Positions 24,730 through 35,518 of a stretch of 64,000 bases of DNA are shown here, one piece after another. Numbering within the stretch: position 1 is the stretch's first letter; each line of letters begins with the position of its first letter. The stretch covers positions 115,336,501-115,400,500 of the forward strand of contig NC_060213.1 of NCBI RefSeq assembly GCF_021130785.1, read 5' to 3'. The notes under the pieces were generated by a model. It ran no database searches. It was not told the DNA's origin and saw only the letters and a program-made list of their open reading frames with translations. Origin of the DNA: Homalodisca vitripennis (lineage: Eukaryota; Arthropoda; Insecta; Hemiptera; Cicadellidae). Made by a program: the position numbers and the translations under genes.

Positions 24730-25186
24730 TTTCTATTTTAGTTTTATGTGTTTTAAGAAAATGGTTGTTTTTCTTCTTTTTGTTTGGCTTTTGCTTCTTT
24801 TTCTTTTTTGTCACTATCGTGAAGTCATCGGGTTTATCCTGAAGATTAGATAGTATTTCATACTTGTTGTTGCTTAGTGGGATGGAATTTGTATGTTGAG
24901 TACATGTACAATTGGTTTTCTCTATAAGCGATAATTTTTCTGTTTTTAATACTTTTATTTCCTCTTCCAGGGTCTTAATAGTTGTCAGCATATTTTGCAC
25001 TTCTTCTTTGAAGATTGAGCACCTCTCACAAGGATGTTGGTAATTATCTGAGGTCTGACAATACTGGTCCCTAGATTGATGTGGTGAAGAGGGGACGTTT
25101 ACCGCCGAACGCGCAACAAATACCTGATCCGTGAACTCGAGAAGCCTTTGATCCGATTCAATCGAATGGTCAAGGATGACCTTCAT
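24710..25186 (-). pseudogene. LINE A ORF1: coiled-coil and basic segment
   Basis: 158-codon frame. Near residue 15 is RLLEFTDQVFVA, which is conserved in LINE B (RLLKFIDQIFVS). A Cys-containing stretch (CERCSIF) follows, then a heptad-like helix FKEEVQNMLTTIKTLEEEIK around residues 62-90, predicted by eye as a coiled coil. A very Lys-rich stretch follows near residues 125-145. Coiled coils in LINE ORF1 proteins drive multimerisation, and basic stretches bind RNA. The frame overlaps the upstream FLYWCH frame by 4 bp and the SGNH frame by 20 bp. In an intact ancestor all three were probably one continuous ORF1, since LINE B shows the same order. Confidence 0.75.
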
Positions 25187-25620
25187 CTGTTGTTGGATGT
25201 CATGAATTTTTTGGTTGAGGGCTTGGTTATCTGCGAGGAGCTGCGACGGATCTGGAGCTGGTAGTGCAGGCGGGTCGGGTATTGAGTCGGTCGAAGGAAC
25301 AGCAGTAGGTGTGGTAGGTGCGGATGGTGTGGAGCAGGCTGGCGCGGGTGCTGCAGGTGGCGTGCGAGGCGCGGCGACGCGACAGCTCGCGGCAGCGGCG
25401 ACAGGAGCGACCGCATAGTGACCGGGTGTTCGCCAGTGTGAGTCTGGTTACACACAGTCACCAACGTCTGAGTCACACCCGTTTTGATTGACGCACCACA
25501 GCTCCTTCCCAAACATCTCCAAGACGTCTCACCGCTTTTTAAAACTCTATGATGTCTATATTTTATGTCGTTAAAAATAATACAGGGTTTACCTGTCCTC
25601 GTTGTCTCAATTTTAAACAT
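25183..25620 (-). pseudogene. LINE A ORF1 N-terminus: FLYWCH-type zinc finger and Pro/His-rich linker
   Basis: 145-codon frame. Residues 10-65 fit the FLYWCH pattern: a Gly-Lys start, FNDIKYRHHR, then WRC at 34-36, a second Cys at 41 (C-x4-C), and a His pair H61-x3-H65. FLYWCH domains are zinc-binding DNA/RNA- or protein-binding modules, best known from insect Mod(mdg4)-type proteins and from some MULE transposases. After residue 70 comes a Pro/His/Ser-rich low-complexity stretch that may be partly out of frame. The Met at 25620 is followed directly by the domain, so I take it as the ORF1 start. LINE B has a frameshifted homologue (GKDFIFYNQNKYRE...WRCLGRNC...THSGPH). Confidence 0.75.
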
Positions 25621-25710
25621 TTCTGTTTTTTAAATAAATAATGGTAAAAAAATTAAATAACACATAATAAAATCTTGACAATTGACAGTTATAGCATTAC
25701 ACATGAGAAT

Positions 25711-26995
25711 AACTGCTTTGGCGTCTGGTATTGAATGTGTCTGTGATCTTACGAGTCAAATGACGAGCATTAATTATGGGTCTATTGTTCTACAAAGATA
25801 AAAAAAGGATCTTATACAGAAGTTATAAATGTACAATTATCTTGATGCATACGATTCAATCCATTGTCAGTATCATGAAGGTAAAGGCGTTTAAAGAACC
25901 ATTTAGTTACTTATATTTTGTAACGTTTTATGGGCCTATGATTTTTACAATACTTGCCCCTTTGGGCAAGAAGCTGTAAATATTTAAATTGGCCTTTTTC
26001 ATAAGAGGAACTTTGAATTTACGTCCGGAGTGAAAGGACGTCAAGGATGGGCAATGTTGGGAGCAGGGCTTTTGAAATCCTACGAGAAGTCATAGTTGGC
26101 TCAGTCATAAAATTTTGGAAGATGTGAAGAGGAACTGATTTGGCCTCTGGTATTGGATTTATGCCTCTGGTCCTAAGATTCAAATGACAAACATTATTTA
26201 TGGGTCTATGGTTCTACAAAGATAACAACAGGATTTTATACAGAAGTTATAAATACCTGTAGACAATTATTTTGATGCCTACTATTAAATACGTTGCCAG
26301 TACCTTGAAGCTAAAGAACAATTTAGTTTTTTACATTTTTAACTTTATATGGATGTATTGATATTTACAAAAGTAATACTTAGCACTGTGGGCTAGAAGC
26401 TGTGTATTCTCAAATTACCCTTTGCCACTAGAGGTCCTTAGGACATATTTCCGGAATGACGGAATATTAAGGATGGGCAATGTTCGAAATAGAGCTGTCA
26501 AAATTCTATAAGAAAGGATAGCTGGCTTTATCCCAGTCATACAATCTTTGAATATTGAATGGCTGGCTCTGGTTGAGCATGTCTAGTCAAAGAGGGCCTT
26601 GGTCACCACTCTTATATCATTTAACAATATTTAATTATTAATTATTAGATATTGATTTCCTACTCCAACAGTAATCCTTTACGTATCGATCCAGCATTCC
26701 ACCGCAATACCTAGAAATTAGTTATTTTGTTCTCTTACAAGAAGGTGACAATTGGCATTTAATACTAAAAGAAAGTTCTTTGCGTTACTTCCGGAGAGAC
26801 AGGATATTCTGGATGGGTAAGGTTGAGGTTAGAGGACGCCTCCTATCAAGATCAATGGGGGAGGATTTTTGGCATTGACGTCAGTCATGTCTCCTTGGAA
26901 GAAAGGGAAGCCAGCTCTGTACCAGCCTGTCCAGTCAAAGTAGACTGGACGTGGCACGTTCTTACTTCTATGTTAGCAACATTCCTTAACAATTA
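25711..26995 (+). repeat. three diverged tandem units of about 360-420 bp
   Basis: Unit 1 starts near 25711 and unit 2 near 26133, an offset of 422. They share tggcNtctggtattg, atgggtctatNgttctac, ttatacagaagttataaat, a tccggaNtga motif and gatgggcaatgtt. A third, more decayed unit (about 26700-26995) repeats the tccgga...ggatgggtaagg, agtcaaag and cattccttaacaatt words. Small open frames in unit 1 have no counterpart in unit 2 and are not genes. The function is unknown. Confidence 0.75.
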
Positions 26996-28602
26996 GGAAG
27001 CCCTAAAAATTCCAACAGTCATCTCACTGTAGACTAAACCTACCAATCCTACCTTGCTTACAAACATCTCGACATTTTCGGTTAATAATGCCCCGCTCCT
27101 ATAAATGCATAGGGTTGCTTAAATTTAAGTCCTATTTCGTTTTTGCTGCACACTGTATAGAATCAGATGAAACGTATACTTTTTTTAGAAGAGAGCACTT
27201 TTCAGCATTTCTATAGGTTACTACGGTTATTAAAGTAGGCATTGAATGAGGTTTGTTTGAGGCTGTTCTTAATCTAAAAATGTTATAGAATTCACGGTTA
27301 TAGTTATTGTTGATACACATTATATTTTCTCTGATAAAATATTATAGAGGATAGATTAGGAAAGAGTGCGCTTCATTAGTGCCTTCGCGTGAACAAAGCC
27401 AGTTAGTGATGATAGCCATTTCAAAGCTTAATATTGAACGTGTCGTTATTTTGCAATCACTAACGATGGTCACGTGACTACGTGTGCTGTAACAGTTGAA
27501 GCTGATATTAAACACAAAATATGTACAGTCAGCGTAACTACCAGACTTTCCTGACACAAGCGGTTTCACGTCATTCTTTCATGTTGATATAATAGTAACG
27601 CTGGAGTAAAAGATTAGTTGCATAAATATATAAAAATTTGTTTTCACACTACCACTAACGACGACGGTACGACACTTTAATTCATAATTAAGTTTGGAAT
27701 TCTACTATGTAACTTTAATTTTACAATCTAAATATGTATATAATATTACATACAATTAAATTTGTTGTGGACGTTACTTTGTAATAATCTAGAAATTTGT
27801 ATGCATCATGCAAGCGAACTTAATATCTAATAGATATAGATTTCTAAAATATTACTAACGAACGCCAGACTTGAAAACGACTATCAGATTTACTTCTTCT
27901 TGATTTTATAGCTATACACTAGTGTAACCGTATTCTATACTTGTCAATGAATGTATCAACTGTTATACAAATATCGCATTATACTTTAAATTTAGTTATT
28001 AACCATATTGACAAATTGAAATCTTATGGGGAAAAGAAGAACCAGAGGCATATGAATCTGCATAAAATATTTTGGTCCAAAATAATAAAATAGATTTTCA
28101 GAAACTTATAAATATGGCAAATAGAGTCAATGCAAGCTAAAAGGAAAGGAAAGATGGCCGGTGATATGTTACTTGATATGCACTAAGAGTAAGCAATGTA
28201 GAAAACTTCCTCTAACATTAAGGGTGGACATATATAGGTAACAAACTTAACATGTTATGTTTGCTTCAGACCTTCATTTAAGAGGGAAATATTCGCAGCT
28301 CGGTATTCCAATCAGTTACAAATTTATTACATATCCATTAAAACCAATATTTTAAATAAATTTGTTTCAAAAAAACCTAAAACAAAAAAGAACCAACATA
28401 ATTAAAAGATATATTTACACTTATACCGGAAGTGAATTTTTAACGCAACCACGAATAGAAATAGGTGTTTTATCATAAAATAATATTCTATCATAACCGG
28501 CGCCTTTTAATGGATTGAACTATTTCTCAAATACTGATCATGTGTTTTAAGGAACATTCGGTTAAAACAATCTTCGACACGCAGTTCCTTGCTAAAAAAT
28601 AA

Positions 28603-28606
<4 letters not shown>
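26996..28606. other. AT-rich non-coding stretch
   Basis: No supported gene or RNA. Frames of 60-75 codons on the minus strand (27.1-27.6 kb) lack any recognisable motif. Confidence 0.55.

Positions 28607-28662
<56 letters not shown>
28607..28662 (+). repeat. TA microsatellite
   Basis: About 28 TA units. It runs directly into the anticodon arm of the tRNA-like sequence that follows. Confidence 0.95.
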
Positions 28663-28665
<3 letters not shown>

Positions 28666-28830
28666 CCGGCAAGTGAGAGATCCGGGTTCGACTCCCGGCG
28701 GAGCAAGTACTTTTTGCGATTCAATGTTTATTGAAATTAAATAAGGCTATTGCCATTTATAAAGTTTAACGTAAATAAAAGTCATTTGACAGTTATTTGG
28801 TCTTCCGATCATATGTTAGTTTGCTTATTT
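28663..28830 (+). repeat. tRNA-derived SINE-like unit, right part (copy 1)
   Basis: Begins in the anticodon arm (cacccggcaagtgag), then has an intact T-arm/B-box (CCGGGTTCGACTCCCGG), the acceptor 3' side and a ~120-bp tail. It is identical over about 165 bp to 28914-29081, at an offset of 251 bp. The left half of the tRNA is missing and TA repeats stand in its place. Confidence 0.85.
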
Positions 28831-28888
28831 AAACGCATATGTGACAGATACGGCCAAATACAAAATAATTGAATCGGAAAAAGTAAGC

Positions 28889-29081
28889 GCTCTGTGGTGT
28901 AATGGTAGCACATTCACCGGCAAGTGAGAGATCCGGGTTCGACTCCCGGCGGAGCAAGTACTTTTTGCGATTCAATGTTTATTGAAATTAAATAAGGCTA
29001 TTGCCATTTATAAAGTTTAACGTAAATAAAAGTCATTTGACAGTTATTTGGTCTTCCGATCATATGTTAGTTTGCTTATTT
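28889..29081 (+). repeat. tRNA-derived SINE-like unit (copy 2), complete tRNA head plus tail
   Basis: The head (about 28889-28957) folds as a tRNA: A-box TGGTGTAATGGTAGCAC, anticodon stem ttcac/gtgag, T-arm CCGGGTTCGACTCCCGG and an acceptor with 6 of 7 pairs. The D-arm resembles tRNA-Gln. The anticodon loop has only six bases, so it is a pseudo-tRNA rather than a working gene. The A- and B-boxes could still serve as a pol III promoter. The tail (agtactttttgcgattc...) is shared with copy 1. Confidence 0.85.
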
Positions 29082-31330
29082 ATTTAGGGAGAAAGATAAA
29101 GCTACTCAAGTCATACTCGAAATACCAAGAAATACTACTACTATTTGTAAATCGTATTTCAGAGCACGCTCATATTGCCTTCTAAAATACCTATTTGTCT
29201 TAAATAAATAATTAAATGCAAATTTTGATATTAAATTTTTTTGTATAATTATTAAATTTTAGACAAAATATCTTGGAGAGATAACAAAGTTGCTGCCATG
29301 AAACAGTAAAATATACTGTTAAAATATTGAAAGTAAAGTTATAGTGCAACATCAATAAAATACTTGACTGAACGAAAGTATTGAAGGGTGAAACTACCCC
29401 GGCTGCCGTTTATCAAAAGAGATGTCAAAATGAAAAATGGCTGCATCGGAGATTAATGTTTCACATGAGAACGAGTCTAAATATGCCTTCATTTGATAAC
29501 CGTGAATAGGGTATATTTATAAAGATTTAAGTTTACAGTGGCAGAACTGAAGTTATATTTCTAACCAGTGTTCAATAACAGAAACACCTACAATAAAGTA
29601 TCTTAAAATAATTGGTTTTATTTGTTATTTCGTAAATTTTAGGAAGATTAGTTTTGAAATATTCTGACTCTTAGTAAAATTATTTTTAAAATGTACAGTT
29701 GTTCTTTCCTGATTTGACAAGAGTAGTTTCAATAAACAATGTGTATATTTTAAGAGAGAGAATGTAACGTAATCCGATCATATATAGAAAGCCACTATAA
29801 AAAGCATTCGAATAAACGCTGCTCTGGTAAATACATTATCTTAGCGCTTAAACCCCTCAGTCACTGCGATAAATCTTTACATTCGTGGTTCTCTAGCCGT
29901 TTTATTAGGGTATCACCATTAAAAAGGTTTTTCTATGACTCAATTTCGCTCCAATTAACCTAGCTTTTTAATCTGTAAAATCAATGTGGTTTAAGCTTCA
30001 GTTTTCTATTCAAGACACCGGTACTCGTTTCCAATTTTAAATAGACAGACTCTCGAATTATAGAAATCAGTGAACGTGCGCTTTAAGATATCTGTGGTTA
30101 TTTAGATTGCAGATAAAGCAATAAAAACAACATCTTAAGGAACAAAAAAATAATTGTTTAAATAATTATTTCACAATTCATAATTTTGTACAGTGCACAA
30201 AAACAAACAAAGAAACTGAAGAGCAACTAAAACCCCCGTATTTGTGATATCTATATAGAGGATTACATAGATTTCTGATCTGGTATTTAAACTCCTGTTA
30301 TCCTTGTATTTGCTCCATTGAGTTTTAAAAATGTAAAAGTTTAGTGAGATTCTATATATCCCGGCCCGTTTCCCCATCTGTGCAATACTTATCTCATTAC
30401 TCTGTATGTGGTATTTTGTAACCCTATTGTACCAGTTATTTAAATTACAAAGAAATCTAGTCACTCATGACGTGCAATAACCGCAATGTATTAATACAAT
30501 ACAGGAGAATGCCGCACCTAGTTTCTCTATACAATTTCAAGACAATAGTTAATTGCATCACTAATAGATAGAACGACAGACAGTCAAGTGGAACATCCTC
30601 AGGCAAACGAAATAGATATTGCTTCACTCTAAATTTAATTGTTTGTCTCAAGAAATGTTGGTGAATTGAGTGCAGAGGAGTACACAATGTTAAAATTTTT
30701 TTCCGTTAGTGTTTCAAGATTTGTAGAAGTCTTTTGGAAACCTACATGGGAAGAAATAAAAATATAACAGATCTACTACAACTGTTAAATATAATATTAT
30801 TACATAATTCCGAAAAACGTGGCAAACTAACGTCGGTGTGAACTTTTTCGTGTTAAATAGTAATAGTTTACACACAAAATAGTCATTGAATATCTGGGAT
30901 AGTTAGGATACATGTGCTAATAACACCTATATATCTACTAAGTTTGTATATAGGTTGTATGCTTAAAAAACCCATGCCAATATGTATAAGGGATGATAAA
31001 CTTTATTTGTAAGGGAAAGAATTATTTTTTATCATTGTTCAGAGGTTCCATGAGAATTTATCCGATATTCCCAAGTACAGCTAGATGAAGATCTTTATCT
31101 CGATAGATGGGTCTGTTATAGTAAAAATGAATCATATGTAGGTTTTCCATCTTTATTATTGGTCTGTATTTTTATGTAAATGTATTAATTAGAAGAATGA
31201 TATGTTACAGGAATACAAATGATTTTGGCCTATGTAGGAATACTAGGCCGAATACCGAAAAAAACTGTACACATATAAAAATAATTTTATTTTTAACTTT
31301 AAATAAATATATAACACTTTTTTATTCTAT
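29082..31330. other. AT-rich non-coding stretch
   Basis: No supported gene. Two minus-strand frames (30.17-30.69 kb) of under 100 codons have no motif. Confidence 0.55.
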
Positions 31331-31486
31331 GTTTACTGAAACAATTAAACTCGGCTATTGCCATCCATACAATTCTAAGGGAATGTAAATCAAAGTCGTT
31401 TGACAGGTATTTGAATCGTAAAAAGTAAGGGCTCTGTGGTGCAATGGTAGCACATTCACCCTGAAAGTGAATATATATATATATAG
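31331..31486 (+). repeat. tRNA-derived SINE-like unit (copy 3): tail, tRNA left half, TA run
   Basis: 31331-31428 is a diverged copy of the tail (ggctattgccat, gtNNttgacagNtattt, gaatcgNaaaaagtaag). It is followed at 31430 by the tRNA left half GCTCTGTGGTGCAATGGTAG and an anticodon arm with a normal 7-base loop (cctgaaa, anticodon TGA). Straight after the arm the sequence becomes TA repeats (31471-31486). The T-arm is absent. Confidence 0.8.
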
Positions 31487-32139
31487 TTATTGATGATTCA
31501 TGAATTTAACAATCATACACATAATACGATTTCGAATATAAATATTTGTTTCTAAGAAAAATCTATGAAATTGTTTCAAGAATTGGAATCTTTACCTTGA
31601 ATCAGATCTCAAATAAAATTAAAACAATGTTACGCAACCCGAAACTAATATAGAGATTAAAAACAGGTAATCCGTCATAAAACCAAATATTTACTTAATC
31701 GTATAAGATAATCGAGAGAAAGCCACACATAACACTGACAAACCCTACACATCTCATGCTGCACGTACCAGGTTATGTCTTACATGTACAAATGTGCTTT
31801 AATATTCTGAAGACTATCAGCAAAATTTTTTATTGACGTTTTAAAACATCTTAATGTGGCGTACGAACACAATAACATATTTACAATGATTTGTGAATGT
31901 TTAAACAATTTTCATATGATTGAAATTATGAAGAATTTAGCGTCTTAGGTGAAATTCGTGGTGAAAAAGGCCACTTAAAGAGTCATTTGAAACGACATTT
32001 GGAACTAATTCTATATTAATATTTGTTTACTATCACATCTTAAATCTTCACATTTTTTTCTTTAATTTAATGACATAATTAATAATGAAAACACAAAGTT
32101 TATACTTTGGTTTCCAGAACTAAATGTTTTGACAGTAGA
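31487..32139. other. AT-rich non-coding stretch
   Basis: Nothing supportable. Confidence 0.55.
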
Positions 32140-32740
32140 ATATATTAAGGCCAGATTTTGCCACAATCGACACCTAATAAAGAGTTCCCCAAGGAAGAAG
32201 CTATGTTATGATTCTTGTTCATAGAGAATTAAATTTTAGTCAGTGGACCGTGTTAGTAATATCGGTTAGTAATTTATCAGACAATTTAACTTTCGTTATC
32301 CATCTTATTATTTTATTACTACAAACATTAAATATAATACAGAATTTGATAAGAAAACAGTAAAGTCTTATTTAAATGCTTTTATTCTATTTAAACCAGT
32401 GTTTAGTGTAGTTTAAAATTTAAAGTAAGGCATACACATGACTTATTGTGAGAAACTCTCACTTGAGTAAGAATGACAGTAAAATTAATACCGTATGGTA
32501 TTGAATATTTTTTTCTGATATTTAACAACGATAAAAAGGTGTGCAAAACTACACTTAAGAAGGTATTTTTACTTTTTACACTCAACTATGACAAATATCC
32601 GCAATACCAAGTTACTTTTCCTTAGTCAAAATCTTCTGTAGTTAAAAGCAAACTTATAAAAAATTAAATCAGGGCTGGCTTAAACCCTGTCCAGTTGCAA
32701 TATTAAAAATATAGCTTCCTCAGGTAGAACACTTTTTTAT
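32140..32740 (+). repeat. dispersed repeat of about 0.55 kb, copy 1
   Basis: Aligns along its length with 34470-35020. Shared landmarks are ggccagattttg-cac, gcgacNcctNatNaagagt, agtggaccNtgttaata, acagtaaaNcNtatttaaat, gaNtaagaatg and aaaccctgtccaNtt. It is more diverged than the 34.5-kb copy. It encodes no recognisable protein and the family is unknown. Confidence 0.65.
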
Positions 32741-33540
32741 GTTTTGTCTCATTACAAATTTGGTTGGAGACATAGCTGTTTTTGAGAAGTAAACTTGATA
32801 GTATTTCATATATTTATTATGTAATACAAAGTTTTATGCCAGGGCATAACAAATTAAACATTTGTTATGCCCTGCGTTTGTTTACAGGTATTAAAAAAGC
32901 TGTTGTTTATCATACGAAGCAAGAGTATCCATAGGCAGTTAATAATCTCACCTTGTCCTCGTATCGACAACAAACTGAATTTAGCTTCTAATACAACCAA
33001 TTTTGATCCCAGAGATAAAAAATACAATTTAATAACAATTCATTAATATATGTTCAATTAATAGTTGGGAACTTATCGTGAAGGAATGGAAAGAGGGCGT
33101 CAGCAAAGATTGTAACACAAGGCACAGGAAGAAATTATGCCTATCGTTACGACATTTCGAGAACTAACTAACCTATTTAATTGATAATATGCCTGAACCT
33201 TCATTTCTATATAGCCAACATCGAATTCAATGATGCATAATATCAACTTATGGGGTTTTAGCTGAGCGTTAACAACACTTTTCAATGGTCTTATTGATAA
33301 CCGTGATGGCATTAGTAAACTTAGTGAATAAATAAATATTTGAAAGACTAAGTGCAATCGTATAAGATTTAAAATTACCACATAGTCCCTGTCCTATACA
33401 TACAATATTATTTTTTGTGATTTTGTGTATTCTATTTTATAAATTAGAAATGATATGAAACTCAATGTATTAAACAAAACTTTTAATGTTGTATGTTGCA
33501 GTATATCTCGATAAAGATTTAAAATTTTATTTTACATAGA
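32741..33540. other. AT-rich non-coding stretch
   Basis: No supported gene. A 93-codon minus-strand frame (33100-33381) has no motif. Confidence 0.5.
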
Positions 33541-33781
33541 AGCAAATGAGTTCTATGATGGTGTGTCTCCTACCATATGATCTGGCTGAGATTCATTGAT
33601 GGTTATTCCTCAATAGGCTTGCCCACTTCTCTTTTGTGTACGAGAGGGTATCGAAGTTATGTTATGTAAGTTTGTCTGTATGTTTCTCTGCCCGTAAGAT
33701 GTCTCAACATATACGTGAACTATTGGAGAAACTTTGTAAAAAATCTCAGAAAATCTCATTACACAAGGTGTGGTGTGCTTC

Positions 33782-33862
33782 ATCTTTTAATAATTAAAAG
33801 ATAAGGCATTAATATACAGATAAGATGTGTAGATTAATATACACAACTATTGTGTATATTAA
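33782..33862. repeat. two adjacent perfect hairpins
   Basis: The first has 10-bp arms around one base (33782-33802, ATCTTTTAAT/ATTAAAAGAT). The second has 13-bp arms around CTA (33834-33846 and 33850-33862). Confidence 0.8.
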
Positions 33863-34306
33863 ATAAAGTAATGATTTGTACAGAAAATTAATCACTCAAT
33901 ACGGTGCCAAATAGTTTTACGTACCAGTGATATTTAACAGGGTGTAAATAAACAGAAGACGTGATAAAAATAAATACACAGAAATGAGTATTACAGTAAA
34001 TACACGGGAGTATGTGTTACAGTAAATACATGGGACCTTGACCCATCAAACATGACCCTGATACATGACCATCATTGCATAAAGTTGTAAAAAAAGTTTG
34101 CTAACTCTTAGCTAAATAGCGTCAAAACCCATATGCTATCATCATTAAACACCATATTTCTTATATAGATTTGAGGCTTCATGCAAAATTTCCAGTCTAC
34201 ATGTCAGGTTGATATATTGTATAGATAGACAAACATGAATTAAATTTTTCCATCAATATGAATTAAAGGTGACAAATAGAAAATCTCACAGTATTATCGA
34301 TATAAG

Positions 34307-34310
<4 letters not shown>

Positions 34311-34355
<45 letters not shown>
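34311..34355 (+). repeat. TA microsatellite
   Basis: About 22 TA units. Confidence 0.95.
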
Positions 34356-34358
<3 letters not shown>

Positions 34359-34469
34359 TGATAGTGTACGATCACAAATTAATACCATGCATTTCTGATT
34401 CAATTACGTAAATAATTTATCAATAAGGCAGAGATACGCCAATTTATATTTTGGTTTGGTTGATTGTGA

Positions 34470-35020
34470 CACTAGCATATATCAAAGCCAGATTTTGGCA
34501 CAAGCGACGCCTGATGAAGAGTGTACCATGGACGGAGATAAGTTATGTGTGGAGCCTTGTTCAAACAGACTTGAATGGTAGCCAGTGGACCATGTTAATA
34601 TCATCTGGTCAAGCTATTAACTTAAGTTATCTGTCCTATTAATTTGTTAGTCTAAACATAAAAATAACACGGAATGTTATAAAAATACAGTAAAACATAT
34701 TTAAATCGCTTTTATGTTAAGTTTTTACTGCACTTTAAATTTTTAAATAAGGTATAAAAATTATTCGTTGGGAAAATCTTTCACGTGATTAAGAATGTTA
34801 AAGCTCTGATAATGGTGGTGACAAATTTTATGGGATACTTACCATTGATACTAAAAGCCATTCTGGTTATTTTTACCACTAAACTATCAAAGATATCTAA
34901 AATACCCTGTCATATCTATAAAAATTCCATTCCCAGAAATAAACCCTGTCCATTTTGCTATATTTAAGTTATGATTTACCCGTGCAAAACAAATTTTGTA
35001 CGTTTTTTCTGTTTTTATCA
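34470..35020 (+). repeat. dispersed repeat of about 0.55 kb, copy 2
   Basis: Same family as 32140-32740 and, inverted, 2020-2180. Frames of about 60 codons inside it are not conserved in the sister copies. Confidence 0.65.
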
Positions 35021-35466
35021 TAGCAAAAATTAATGTTTACAACAGGAGAAGTGGATTGCATGTTTAATGATTGGGTTCTTATAAACATAAAAATAAGTTG
35101 TTTAAAAATAAAAATACCAATCAATATGTTCTAGAAATTATATTTCAAATCAAGAGCAAGTAGCCACAGCACCATATCATAGCTTTTTAAACGAATAGTA
35201 GGGAACATTCCCTAGAGACAATTTAAAATGTACAAAAAAGTGTATATTTAACGAAATATAACCAACCAATTTGAAACGGAGTTTCACACTGTTTGTTCGT
35301 GTGAATAATACTTGTTTTCTGAGTAAAAACAAATGCTTTACTTCGTTATTTCAGCATATTCTGACGACTGTTGCAAATTCACGCATCAGTAAGCTTCAGA
35401 ACGTTATTTATAGATCTTACATCTCTCTTGTAGTACATTCAAAATAATAAAAAGTGCCGGAAAAAA

Positions 35467-35518
35467 TCACGTAATTAAATATCATTGAATTAGTATTCAA
35501 TGATATTTAATTACGTGA
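35467..35518. repeat. perfect palindrome, 24-bp arms, 4-base loop
   Basis: Arms 35467-35490 and 35495-35518 are exact reverse complements around TAGT. After one mismatch the pairing continues for four more A-T pairs, giving about 29 bp per arm. The arms are AT-rich but of mixed sequence (each contains CACGTAATTAAAT), so this is not a simple TA run. There is no tail or U-run to suggest a terminator. Confidence 0.9.

Larger units (their letters stand above)
20855..25625 (-). mobile_element. LINE A: CR1/L2-like non-LTR retrotransposon with FLYWCH-SGNH ORF1, decayed
   Basis: About 4.8 kb on the minus strand. In 5'-3' order of the element it carries a FLYWCH-type finger (25620-25420), a Pro-rich linker, a coiled-coil segment (25186-24710), an SGNH hydrolase domain (24729-24210), a variable tail, an APE endonuclease (23939-23126), and a reverse transcriptase (22988-21033). 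A 3' UTR ends in a TGAT tetranucleotide tail (20872-20855), the kind of microsatellite tail found on CR1/L2-type LINEs. Several frameshifts interrupt both ORFs, so this copy is dead. Its 5' limit is placed just upstream of the first Met of ORF1 and is not certain. LINE B (56.9-61.65 kb) has the same domain order. Confidence 0.9.

Noticed and set aside
25215..25418. Gly/Ala-rich plus-strand frame
   Set aside because: Antisense shadow of the GC-rich LINE A ORF1 linker.
28527..28724. Frame with LLRRESNPDLSLAG followed by an Ile-Tyr run
   Set aside because: A classic artefact of translating a tRNA T-arm in reverse and a TA microsatellite.
28889..28957. Functional tRNA gene
   Set aside because: Cloverleaf is recognisable, but the anticodon loop has six bases, the acceptor has a mismatch, and the same head recurs with SINE-like tails.
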